A stretch of DNA of 64,000 bases, taken from Pseudomonas sp. URMO17WK12:I2 (GTDB lineage Bacteria; Pseudomonadota; Gammaproteobacteria; Pseudomonadales; Pseudomonadaceae). Under the pieces are notes generated by a model. The model was not told the origin of the DNA. It searched no databases and saw only the letters and a program-made list of their open reading frames with translations. A program made the translations under genes and the position numbers. Shown here piece after piece: positions 14,057 through 21,743 of this stretch. Where the stretch lies: positions 153,558-217,557 of the forward strand of contig NZ_QKYW01000009.1 of NCBI RefSeq assembly GCF_003253735.1, read 5' to 3'. Position 1 is the stretch's first letter, and the number at the start of each line of letters is the position of its first letter.

Positions 14057-14168
14057 GAGCTGTCACTCCGTTGACCGCTGAATGGCCAATAACCGTAACC
14101 TGTGTGGCGAGCGTTTCACAGCGCACAGCCACCCGGGGGCTGCGAGAAGTGTTGCACCATAAATGACA

Positions 14169-14188
14169 AAGCCGCCCGAAGGCGGCTT
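14169..14188 (-). terminator. Probable intrinsic terminator of pckA
   Basis: Reading the minus strand, AAGCCGCC and GGCGGCTT form a perfect 8-bp stem with a TTCG loop 21 bp after the pckA stop, followed by the T-rich TGTCATTT. The U-tract is interrupted, hence moderate confidence. Confidence 0.65.
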
Positions 14189-14209
14189 GGTCAGCGAGCG
14201 CGGGTCAAC

Positions 14210-15751
14210 TTACAATTGCGGGCCGGCTTTCTTGATGGCGTCGCTCACTTCGAACTTGGTGAAGTTGTCGATGAACAGCTTGGCCAGGCCTTTGGCGGCC
14301 TCGTCGTAGGCAGCCTTGTCAGCCCAGGTGTTGCGCGGGTTGAGCAGGTTGGTCTCGACGCCTGGAACGGTTTTCGGCACGTCCAGGTTGATGATCGGCA
14401 GGTGCTCGGTTTCGGTACCGATCAACGCGCCGCTCTGGATCGCGGCGATCACGCCACGGGTGGTCGGGATGTTGAAACGCTTGCCGACGCCGTAGCCGCC
14501 GCCGGTCCAGCCGGTGTTGACCAGATAGACCTTGGAGCCGAAGGCCTGGATACGCTTGATCAGCAGCTCGGCGTAAACGCCAGCCGGACGCGGGAAGAAC
14601 GGTGCGCCGAAGCAGGTGGAGAACGTCGACTTGATGCCGCTGCCCGACCCCATTTCGGTGGAACCGACCAGGGCGGTGTAACCGGACAGGAAATGGTAAG
14701 CCGCTTGTTCTTCGTTGAGGATCGACACCGGTGGCAGCACGCCAGTCAGGTCGCAGGTCAGGAAGATCACCGCGTTCGGCTCGCCACCGAGGTTTTTCTC
14801 GCTACGCTTCTCGACGAATTCCAGCGGATAGGCGGCGCGGCTGTTCTGGGTCAGGCTGTCGTCGGTGTAATCCGGCTTGCGCTGCTCGTCGAGCACCACG
14901 TTTTCCAGCACGGTACCGAACTTGATGGCTTTCCAGATCACCGGCTCGTTCTTCTCGGACAGGTCGATGCACTTGGCATAGCAACCGCCTTCGATGTTGA
15001 ACACCACGCCAGTGCCCCAGCCGTGCTCGTCGTCACCGATCAGGTAACGGCTTTCATCGGCGGACAGGGTGGTCTTGCCAGTGCCGGACAGACCGAAGAA
15101 CAGGGTCACGTCGCCTTCTTCACCGATGTTGGCAGCGCAGTGCATCGGCAGCACGTCGGCGGCCGGCAGCAGGAAGTTCTGCACGCTGAACATGGCTTTC
15201 TTCATTTCACCGGCGTAACGCATGCCAGCGATCAGTACCTTCTTCTGCGCGAAGTTGATGATCACGCAGCCATCGGAATTGGTGCCGTCACGCTCCGGTA
15301 CGCACTCGAAGTTGGCGACGTTGAGAACTTGCCACTCCTGCTTGCCGGACGGGTTGTACTGCGTCGGCTCGATGAACAGCTGACGGCCGAAGAGGTTCTG
15401 CCAAGCGGTGGCAGTGGTCATCTTGACAGGCAGGTAGTGAGCTTCGGCAGAACCTACATGAACATGGGAAACGAAGCTGTCCTGGGCATCGGAGAACGCC
15501 TGAACGCGATCCCACAGGGCATCGAACTTGTCGGCTGGAAACTTGCGGTTGATCGGGCCCCAGCCGATGTCGGCCGAAGTGCTCGGCTCGTCGACGATGA
15601 AGCGGTCGACCGGAGAACGCCCGGTACGGTGGCCGGTGCGTACAACCAGAGCACCGGTGGACGCCAGTTCGCCTTCACCGCGACGAAGGGCTTCTTCGAC
15701 CAGTTGGGCAGTGCTGATGTCGGTGTACACAGCGTTGTTGGCTTGCGTCAT
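14210..15751 (-). CDS. pckA: Phosphoenolpyruvate carboxykinase (ATP)
   Basis: Converts oxaloacetate and ATP to phosphoenolpyruvate and CO2, the first committed step of gluconeogenesis, needed when growing on organic acids and aromatics such as those handled elsewhere in this window. The 513-residue form starting MTQANNAVYT was chosen; an upstream in-frame ATG at 15787 would add a poorly conserved extension. Signatures: RTGHRTGRSP near the N-terminus, the P-loop FGLSGTGKTTLSAD, the GDDEHGW metal site and TGWTGGGYG. It lies downstream of hslO on the same strand (pckA-hslO order as PA5192-PA5193), separated by 154 bp. Confidence 0.97.
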   Translation of the reverse strand: MTQANNAVYTDISTAQLVEEALRRGEGELASTGALVVRTGHRTGRSPVDRFIVDEPSTSADIGWGPINRKFPADKFDALWDRVQAFSDAQDSFVSHVHVGSAEAHYLPVKMTTATAWQNLFGRQLFIEPTQYNPSGKQEWQVLNVANFECVPERDGTNSDGCVIINFAQKKVLIAGMRYAGEMKKAMFSVQNFLLPAADVLPMHCAANIGEEGDVTLFFGLSGTGKTTLSADESRYLIGDDEHGWGTGVVFNIEGGCYAKCIDLSEKNEPVIWKAIKFGTVLENVVLDEQRKPDYTDDSLTQNSRAAYPLEFVEKRSEKNLGGEPNAVIFLTCDLTGVLPPVSILNEEQAAYHFLSGYTALVGSTEMGSGSGIKSTFSTCFGAPFFPRPAGVYAELLIKRIQAFGSKVYLVNTGWTGGGYGVGKRFNIPTTRGVIAAIQSGALIGTETEHLPIINLDVPKTVPGVETNLLNPRNTWADKAAYDEAAKGLAKLFIDNFTKFEVSDAIKKAGPQL

Positions 15752-15794
15752 GTAAGTCCCCGTCGGCCGGATGGCCGAGTCTTCCAAACGTTTT

Positions 15795-15819
15795 GTAGCC
15801 CTGCGCGGAGCAGGGCTAC
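15795..15819. repeat. 10-bp stem-loop in the hslO-pckA gap
   Basis: GTAGCCCTGC and GCAGGGCTAC form a perfect 10-bp stem around GCGGA. No T-run follows on either strand, so it is more likely a dispersed palindrome or an mRNA hairpin in the pckA leader than a terminator. Confidence 0.6.
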
Positions 15820-15905
15820 AGCTAAAAAAGTGCGCGGATTATGCCAGAAAAGCGGGCCGCGGGTGCAGCCCCCAATCAGAACAGCCTGCGCGTTGCTGAC
15901 AACCC

Positions 15906-16793
15906 TCAGTGACGGGTGTCGGAGGGCTGCTGACTGCCTCCGCCAGCGAACAGCTGAGCGATGTCGGCGGCGTCGAAGCCGTAGCGTTCGTTGCAGAATT
16001 GGCAGTCGATTTCCACGCGGCCGTTATGCTCGCTGACCAGCAGCTCGGCATCGGCCTGCCCTAAACTGACCAGCGCTTTGGCCGAGCGTTCACGGGAGCA
16101 GCTACAACGGAAGCGAATGGCGCGCGGCTCGAACAGCCGAACCGTCTCCTCGTGGTACAGGCGATGCAGCACGGTTTCGTTGTCCAGGCCCAGCAACTCC
16201 TCGTTCTGCAGGGTGTTGGCCAGGGTCACCAGGTGTTCCCAACTGGCGGCGCGTTCCTCATCATCGGGCAGGCGATCGGCCGGCAGTTGCTGGAGCAGGA
16301 AGCCGCGGGCACGCAGGCCGTCGGCGCACAGCCAGAAACGCGTGGCCAGCTGTTCGGACGTGGCGAAGTAGTTGCTCAGGCAATCGGCCAGGGTGTCGCC
16401 GTCCAGCGAAACGATGCCCTGATAGCGCTGGCCCTGTTTGGGGTCGACGGTCATCGCCATCACACCTTCGGGCATCAGCTGCGGCAATCCGTCGCCCTCG
16501 GCGATACGCTCGGCCTCGTACCGGGCGATGCCACGCACATCGCCTTCGCTGGAGCATTCCACCATCAGCAGTGGCACCGGACCCTCGGAGCGCACCTGCA
16601 GCACCAGCAGGCCATCGAACTTCAGGGTGCCGACCAGCAGGGAAGCGGCGGCCAGCAGCTCACCGAGCAGTTGCGCCACCGGGCGCGGGTAGTCGTGCTT
16701 GGCCAGCACCTGTTGATAGCTGCCGGACAGCCCCACCAGTTCACCGCGCACATCGGTGTCATCGAAAATAAAGCGTTGGGTGAAGTCGGACAT
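15906..16793 (-). CDS. hslO: Redox-regulated chaperone Hsp33
   Basis: A cytoplasmic holdase activated by oxidation when its four zinc-bound cysteines form disulfides. The 295-residue form starting MSDFTQRFIF was chosen; upstream in-frame sequence does not resemble the family. The CxC (FRCSCSRE) and the later CxxC (DCQFCNERY) near the C-terminus are both present, so the redox switch is intact. It lies upstream of pckA and divergent from the PAP2 phosphatase gene, the PAO1 order PA5192-PA5195. Confidence 0.95.
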   Translation of the reverse strand: MSDFTQRFIFDDTDVRGELVGLSGSYQQVLAKHDYPRPVAQLLGELLAAASLLVGTLKFDGLLVLQVRSEGPVPLLMVECSSEGDVRGIARYEAERIAEGDGLPQLMPEGVMAMTVDPKQGQRYQGIVSLDGDTLADCLSNYFATSEQLATRFWLCADGLRARGFLLQQLPADRLPDDEERAASWEHLVTLANTLQNEELLGLDNETVLHRLYHEETVRLFEPRAIRFRCSCSRERSAKALVSLGQADAELLVSEHNGRVEIDCQFCNERYGFDAADIAQLFAGGGSQQPSDTRH

Positions 16794-17005
16794 AACGGCT
16801 CGCCTGCTGATGGATGCAAGACAGGTCAGGGGCGCGCCCACTGACCTGGGGGCCGGCAATTTTAGGCGCAAACGCGGCGCCGACCAAGCCACACGCGAAG
16901 AACGGCAGGCGCGCAGCAGCTGAACCCAGGCTGAACGAAGCGTCGATAGCCCCCAGCCGGGCTCCCTGGCTGCCTAAAATCGGCGGTTTTCTTCGAGCCA
17001 CCTCC

Positions 17006-17797
17006 ATGCATCTCGCTCTCAATACCCAATGGCGCCCACGCGCGCTGCTCATCAGCCACCTGTTCATTGGCCTGCTGTTCGCCAGCTGGCTGTGGCCGGT
17101 CACTCGCGTGTACTGGAATCAGTTCGATGTATGGCTGTTCCATCTGCTCAACGACCCCGTGCATGCCGCCGGCCTGTGGGCGCATATCTGGGCCATCGGC
17201 AGCATGCGCCCGGTGGATGCCGGCGTCGGCGTGGTGATGCTGGCGATCATGCTGCGCGCCGGGCTGATCTTCCCGGCCAACCAGGTGCGCGTCGGGCTGT
17301 ATGCGTTTCTGGTCGTGCTGACCGTCATGCTGCTGATGCGCGTGGGCTTTTCCGACCTGGTCGAGTACATGGGCTGGCAACATGCGAGCCCATCGCTACA
17401 GGTTGAGGGCAGCGCGCGGCTGACCGAGATGTTCCCGGCGTGGGAAGAACGCTGGGACCTCAAGGACAGCGCCAGTCGCAGCTTCCCGGGCGACCACGCC
17501 TCGGTCCTGATGATCTGGGCGATGTTCTGCAGCTTCTTCGTCAGCGGCTGGCGCCGCCTGCTGGTGTGGAGCGTGGCGGTGATCGGCATGCTGCCGCGCC
17601 TGGTCGCCGGCGCCCACTGGGGCGCGGATGCCTTTGTCGGCGGCGTACTGCTCAGCGTGCTGGGCATCGCCTGGAGCTGCTACACACCGCTGGCCTACCG
17701 TGCCAGCGCGGCCATCGAGCGAGCTTCGGCGCCGTTGATACGGGCCTTGGTCCGCGTCCCAGTGATTCGTGTCTTCGCGGTTGTCAGCGGGCGCTGA
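17006..17797 (+). CDS. PAP2-family membrane phosphatase
   Basis: A 263-residue membrane protein of the PAP2/lipid phosphate phosphatase family, which removes phosphate from lipid substrates at or outside the inner membrane. About six hydrophobic segments are visible. Active-site parts of the family are recognisable: a KDSASRSFPGDHAS segment (PSGH-like motif with the histidine) and RLVAGAHWGADAFVG (the SRxxxxxHxxxD motif). I chose the ATG at 17006 (MHLALNTQW) over an upstream in-frame start because the extra 64 residues are low-complexity and not family-like. The substrate (undecaprenyl diphosphate, lipid A or other) is not evident. It converges on hslR. Confidence 0.85.
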   Translation: MHLALNTQWRPRALLISHLFIGLLFASWLWPVTRVYWNQFDVWLFHLLNDPVHAAGLWAHIWAIGSMRPVDAGVGVVMLAIMLRAGLIFPANQVRVGLYAFLVVLTVMLLMRVGFSDLVEYMGWQHASPSLQVEGSARLTEMFPAWEERWDLKDSASRSFPGDHASVLMIWAMFCSFFVSGWRRLLVWSVAVIGMLPRLVAGAHWGADAFVGGVLLSVLGIAWSCYTPLAYRASAAIERASAPLIRALVRVPVIRVFAVVSGR

Positions 17798-17829
17798 CCG
17801 TCGCCCGGCTGCTCGCTTTGCAGGCAGCC

Positions 17830-18255
17830 TTACTCCACCCATTCCCCGGAGCCGCCGCGCAGATAGAACAACTGCCGGCGCTGCTTCTTGCTCGGCCGGC
17901 CGTCGGTCTGCACGCCCAGGGCACCAGCCTTGCGCTGCTCGGCAGCCTTCTCGCGGCGCACGATGCTCTCGCCGGTTTCGGCATACAGCGCCTGCGCCTC
18001 GGGTGCGCCGCGACGCACCCCCGATAGCGCCTGCACCACCACGGTTCGTTCATCGAAGCCGGTGCGAATCACATACTCCTCACCGACCTTGGGCTCCTTG
18101 CCTGGCTTGCAGCGCTCGCCACGGCAATGCACCTTGCCGCCTTCGATCGCTGCCTTGGCCAACGCCCGGGTTTTATAGAAGCGCGCTGCCCACAGCCACT
18201 TATCCAACCTTACCTTGTCATCGGCATCCTGCTTTGCCACCCTTACCTCACTCAT
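17830..18255 (-). CDS. hslR: Ribosome-associated heat shock protein Hsp15 (S4 domain)
   Basis: A small RNA-binding protein that in E. coli rescues 50S subunits carrying a nascent chain after abortive translation. The 141 residues start with an S4 RNA-binding domain (VRLDKWLWAARFYKTRALAKAAIEGGKV) and end in a basic tail (RPSKKQRRQLF). The start codon has no clear Shine-Dalgarno sequence, and the first arm of a long inverted-repeat element begins only 10 bp upstream, so its 5' leader must lie in that element. The neighbours match PA5194-PA5197. Confidence 0.94.
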   Translation of the reverse strand: MSEVRVAKQDADDKVRLDKWLWAARFYKTRALAKAAIEGGKVHCRGERCKPGKEPKVGEEYVIRTGFDERTVVVQALSGVRRGAPEAQALYAETGESIVRREKAAEQRKAGALGVQTDGRPSKKQRRQLFYLRGGSGEWVE

Positions 18256-18264
18256 TGCTGGCGT

Positions 18265-18529
18265 GGGTCTGTTCCCGTTTCAGCGCGAGCCGCGTTGCAG
18301 CGAGAAATGGCCTCCGGTTAGGCGCAGGACGCAGGGAATGGTTGTTCCCTTGCCAAGTCCTGCAACGACAGCGGAGGCCATTTCCCGCGCAACCCGGAGG
18401 GCCGGGCCAGTTTTTGCGCGATGCGGCGTTACTCGATGGCTCATTTGGCCCGCCAAACTTCGCATCTCGTGCCTTGCCTCGCGCAAAAACTGGCTCCGGC
18501 GCGGCCGTGCGTGAAACGGGAACAGACCC
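18265..18529. repeat. 265-bp nested inverted-repeat element between hslR and rimA
   Basis: The 316-bp divergent gap holds one highly structured block. A perfect 18-bp outer pair begins GGGTCTGTTCCC at 18265-18282 and returns at 18512-18529. Inside are two hairpins. The first has a perfect 13-bp arm (18304-18316 with 18372-18384) extended by GTTGC/GCAAC, and nested inner stems (GCAGGAC/GTCCTGC and AGGGAA/TTCCCT). The second has a perfect 15-bp arm (18406-18420 with 18480-18494) with inner GATGCG/CGCATC and TTTGGC/GCCAAA pairs. The whole can fold into a three-way junction. No convincing gene is inside. It is probably a mobile-element-like repeat (MITE type) but carries the leaders of both flanking operons. 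Confidence 0.85.
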
Positions 18530-18571
18530 TATCACAATTCTTTCCTCACTCCAGCCTGTACGCATTGTCCG

Positions 18572-19402
18572 ATGCACACAAGCCCGAGCGACCCTCATTC
18601 TGGAGCAGCGGTGACCCACTTTCCCAGCGATCTTACCCATCCTGAAAAATGCCGCGGCTGCCAGGGCAGCACGGACCTGGATTTCGACTTTCATTTCGCC
18701 TTCCAGCCGATCATCGACGTGCGCAGCCGCCAGGTGTTCGCCCACGAGGCGCTGGTGCGTGGCCCGGCAGGTGAAGGTGCACTGTCGGTGCTCGAACGCG
18801 TCAACGACGACAACCGCTACCGGTTCGACCAGCGCTGCCGCACCCAGGCGATTGCCGAAGCCAAACAGCTGGGCATGGACAGCTACCTGTCGATCAACTT
18901 CCTGCCCAATGCCGTGTACCGCCCGGAGCTGTGCATTCGCAGCACCCTGGAGGCCGCACGCCAGCATGATTTTCCGCTCGACCGGCTGATTTTCGAAACC
19001 CTGGAAAGCGACCACATGGCCGACAGCAAGCACCTGACCAACATCCTGCGCCAATACCAGGAGTTCGGCTTCAAGACCGCCATCGACGACTTCGGTGCCG
19101 GCCATTCAGGCCTTACCTTGCTGGCCGATTTCCAGCCCGACCTGATCAAGCTGGACATGGCGCTGATTCGCGACGTCGATCAGGACACGGCGCGCCAGGC
19201 CATCGCCCGCGGCATCCTGTCTATCTGTAACGATCTGGGTGTAACGGTGATCGCCGAAGGGATCGAAACGCCGGGCGAGCGCGACTTCCTCGCCTCCATC
19301 GGCATCGATCTGATGCAGGGTTACCTGTTCGCCAAGCCCCAGTTCCGAGGTTTGCCCGGGATCGCCGACGCGGCCTGGGCATCCGCCACGATCACCCACT
19401 GA
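18572..19402 (+). CDS. rimA: EAL-domain c-di-GMP phosphodiesterase RimA
   Basis: A stand-alone EAL protein heading the rimABK operon. In P. fluorescens RimA degrades c-di-GMP and tunes the RimK glutamate ligase. The 276 residues contain the EAL core: HEALVRG, the metal-binding SINFLPN, the FETLES segment, DDFGAGHSG and AEGIET, with QGYLF near the end. The usual aspartate pair (DDFG) is intact, so activity is expected. The start is uncertain: ATG 18572 has no clear SD, while an in-frame GTG at 18611 is preceded by GGAG and would give 263 residues. Its leader begins 42 bp after a long structured repeat. Confidence 0.88.
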   Translation: MHTSPSDPHSGAAVTHFPSDLTHPEKCRGCQGSTDLDFDFHFAFQPIIDVRSRQVFAHEALVRGPAGEGALSVLERVNDDNRYRFDQRCRTQAIAEAKQLGMDSYLSINFLPNAVYRPELCIRSTLEAARQHDFPLDRLIFETLESDHMADSKHLTNILRQYQEFGFKTAIDDFGAGHSGLTLLADFQPDLIKLDMALIRDVDQDTARQAIARGILSICNDLGVTVIAEGIETPGERDFLASIGIDLMQGYLFAKPQFRGLPGIADAAWASATITH

Positions 19403-19476
19403 CAGGCGTGCAGCACGGCGGATTTTCAGTACCATGCGCGACAGATGCGCGACCTAAGTAGAAACGGACAGCTTTC

Positions 19477-19944
19477 TTGAAGACATTCGACCACCTCAAC
19501 GTGATCGGCTTGCGCGAGTGGGTGAACCTGCCGGAACTCGGCATCGTCGGCCTGCGTGCCAAGATCGATACCGGCGCCAGCACCTCGAGCCTGCACGCCA
19601 GCGATATTCAGCCGTTCGAGCGCGACGGCGAGCAATGGGTGCGCTTCACCGCCTATATCGGTACCCAGGTGCAGCGCCGGCATCGCTGCGAGGCGCGCCT
19701 GGTGGCCCTGAAAACGATCAAAAGCTCCAATGGCCAGGCGCAGAGCCGCTACGTGATCCGCACCAGCCTGATGCTGGGCGATCTGCAGTGGCCGGTGGAA
19801 TTCACCCTGGCCAGCCGCAAGACCATGCGCTATCGCATGTTGCTCGGATCCAAAGCGCTGGTGGACGGCCAACTGGTGGTCAACCCGGCGCTTACTTACG
19901 TTCAAGACAAACCCGTGCTTCCCGACCCGACCGGTGCCCAATGA
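19477..19944 (+). CDS. rimB: RimB, retropepsin-like putative protease
   Basis: The second gene of rimABK. The 155-residue protein belongs to the family once called ATP-dependent zinc protease (DUF785) and shows a retropepsin-like aspartic motif, KIDTGASTSS, at about residues 29-38. In P. fluorescens RimB counteracts or modulates RimK-dependent glutamylation of ribosomal protein S6. The start is a TTG at 19477; no ATG gives a family-like N-terminus, and the SD is weak, which may keep RimB levels low. The stop overlaps the rimK ATG (ATGA), so the two are translationally coupled. Confidence 0.87.
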   Translation: MKTFDHLNVIGLREWVNLPELGIVGLRAKIDTGASTSSLHASDIQPFERDGEQWVRFTAYIGTQVQRRHRCEARLVALKTIKSSNGQAQSRYVIRTSLMLGDLQWPVEFTLASRKTMRYRMLLGSKALVDGQLVVNPALTYVQDKPVLPDPTGAQ

Positions 19945-20846
19945 AAATCGCTGTGCTGTCGCGCAATCCGCGCCTGTATTCCACGCGTCGTCTGGTCGAG
20001 GCCGGGCAACAGCGCGGCCATGAAATGGTGGTGATCGACACCCTGCGCGCCTACATGAACATCGCCAGCCACAAGCCGCAGATCCACTACCGTGGCAAGC
20101 CGCTGGAAGGCTTCGACGCGGTGATCCCGCGTATCGGCGCCTCGGTGACCTTCTATGGCTGCGCGGTGCTGCGCCAGTTCGAGATGATGGGCGTGGTGCC
20201 GCTCAACGAGTCGGTGGCCATCGCCCGCTCCCGTGACAAGCTGCGCTCGCTGCAGCTGCTGTCGAGGCGTGGCGTCGGCCTGCCGGTGACCGGTTTTGCC
20301 CATTCGCCGGACGACATTCCCGACCTGATCCACATGGTCAATGGCGCACCGCTGGTGATCAAGGTGCTCGAAGGCACCCAGGGCATCGGCGTGGTGCTAT
20401 GCGAAACCGAAAAGGCCGCCGAGTCGGTGATCGAGGCCTTCATGGGCCTCAAGCAGAACATCATGGTGCAGGAATACATCAAGGAAGCCGGCGGCGCCGA
20501 TATCCGCTGCTTCGTGGTTGGCGACAAGGTCATCGCGGCGATGAAGCGCCAGGCCAAACCCGGCGAATTCCGCTCCAACCTGCACCGCGGCGGCACCGCC
20601 AGCCTGATCAAGATCACCCCCGAAGAACGCATGACCGCCATCCGTGCCGCCAAGGTCATGGGCCTGTCGGTGGCCGGCGTCGACATCCTGCGTTCCAACC
20701 ACGGCCCGCTGGTGATGGAGGTGAACTCCTCACCGGGCCTGGAAGGCATCGAGGTGACCACCGGCAAGGACGTCGCCGGGATGATCATCCAGTTCCTGGA
20801 AAAGAACGGCGGCCCCAACCTGACACGTACCAAGGGTAAAGGATGA
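19941..20846 (+). CDS. rimK: Ribosomal protein S6 glutamate ligase RimK
   Basis: An ATP-grasp ligase that adds glutamate residues to the C-terminus of ribosomal protein S6; in pseudomonads this alters the proteome during adaptation and is controlled by RimA, RimB and c-di-GMP. The 301 residues start MKIAVLSRNPRLYSTRRL and carry the ATP-grasp features PLVIKVLEGTQGIGV, QEYIKEAGGADIRCFVVGD and EVNSSPGLEGIE. Four-base overlaps with rimB upstream and ldcA downstream show a tight operon. Confidence 0.96.
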   Translation: MKIAVLSRNPRLYSTRRLVEAGQQRGHEMVVIDTLRAYMNIASHKPQIHYRGKPLEGFDAVIPRIGASVTFYGCAVLRQFEMMGVVPLNESVAIARSRDKLRSLQLLSRRGVGLPVTGFAHSPDDIPDLIHMVNGAPLVIKVLEGTQGIGVVLCETEKAAESVIEAFMGLKQNIMVQEYIKEAGGADIRCFVVGDKVIAAMKRQAKPGEFRSNLHRGGTASLIKITPEERMTAIRAAKVMGLSVAGVDILRSNHGPLVMEVNSSPGLEGIEVTTGKDVAGMIIQFLEKNGGPNLTRTKGKG

Positions 20847-21739
20847 GCACTGCCTTCACCGGCCGCGTGGCCCTGATCGCGCCCGCCTCGGCGATTGCCG
20901 ACGAGGTCTTCGACGCTACCCTGGCGCAACTCGAGGTGCAGGGCATCGACTATCACCTGGGCCGCCACGTGCGCGCCCGCCATCGCTACCTGGCCGGCAC
21001 GCCGGCGCAGCGCCTGGATGACCTGCACGAGGCCTTCAGCCTGCCGGATATCGACGCCGTCTGGTGCCTGCGCGGCGGCTATGGCTGCGCGCAACTGCTA
21101 CCGGGTATCGACTGGACGCTGCTGCAGCGCGCCAGCCCACGGCCGTTGATTGGCTACTCGGACCTGTCGATCCTGCTCGATGCCTTCGCCCGCCATGGCC
21201 TGCCCGGCATCCATGGTCCGGTCGCCACCGCGCTCGGCCTGCAGGCTCTGGCCGCGCCAACCGGGCAGCGTGAACGGCTGGCGTCCATGCGCTCGCTGTG
21301 GGACCTGCTGCAGGGCCGCAGCCATTCATTGCCGGTACGCCACCTCAGCGGCCCGCAGTCCGCCATCGAGGGGCAGCTGGTTGGCGGCAACCTCACGGCC
21401 CTGGCCAGCGGCTGCGGCACGGTCGCCGGCATGCAGTTGCCGGACCAGGCCATCCTGATACTCGAGGACGTCGGCGAGCCTTACTACCGCCTGGAGCGCA
21501 GTTTCTGGCAGCTGTTCGAAAGCTTCGCCGAGCGCCGCCCGGCAGCGGTATGCCTGGGCAGCTTTACCGACTGCCCGCGGCGCGGCGTGCAGCACAGCAT
21601 CGAGGAAATCATCGGCGAGTACCTGGCGCCGTTCGATATCCCGCTGTATGGCGAGCTGCCCAGCGGCCACGGCGACGCCAACTTCGCCTGGCCTTACGGC
21701 TCCAATGCCCGCTTGCAGGGCGGTACGCTGAGCTGGTAA
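20843..21739 (+). CDS. ldcA: Murein LD-carboxypeptidase (S66 family)
   Basis: Cleaves the L-D bond that releases terminal D-alanine from muropeptide tetrapeptides in cytoplasmic peptidoglycan recycling. The S66 catalytic parts are visible: the nucleophile serine in IGYSDLSILLDA, glutamate in LEDVGEPYYRLER and histidine in LPSGHGDANFAW. CLRGGYGCAQLLP is the conserved pocket segment. Length 298 is usual. It overlaps rimK by four bases and ends 5 bp from the convergent GGDEF/EAL gene. Confidence 0.94.
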   Translation: MSTAFTGRVALIAPASAIADEVFDATLAQLEVQGIDYHLGRHVRARHRYLAGTPAQRLDDLHEAFSLPDIDAVWCLRGGYGCAQLLPGIDWTLLQRASPRPLIGYSDLSILLDAFARHGLPGIHGPVATALGLQALAAPTGQRERLASMRSLWDLLQGRSHSLPVRHLSGPQSAIEGQLVGGNLTALASGCGTVAGMQLPDQAILILEDVGEPYYRLERSFWQLFESFAERRPAAVCLGSFTDCPRRGVQHSIEEIIGEYLAPFDIPLYGELPSGHGDANFAWPYGSNARLQGGTLSW

Positions 21740-21743
21740 CGCC

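Noticed and set aside
15795..15819. 10-bp stem-loop before pckA as an intrinsic terminator of hslO
   Set aside because: No T-run follows on the minus strand (it reads AAAACG), so it is listed only as a repeat or leader hairpin.
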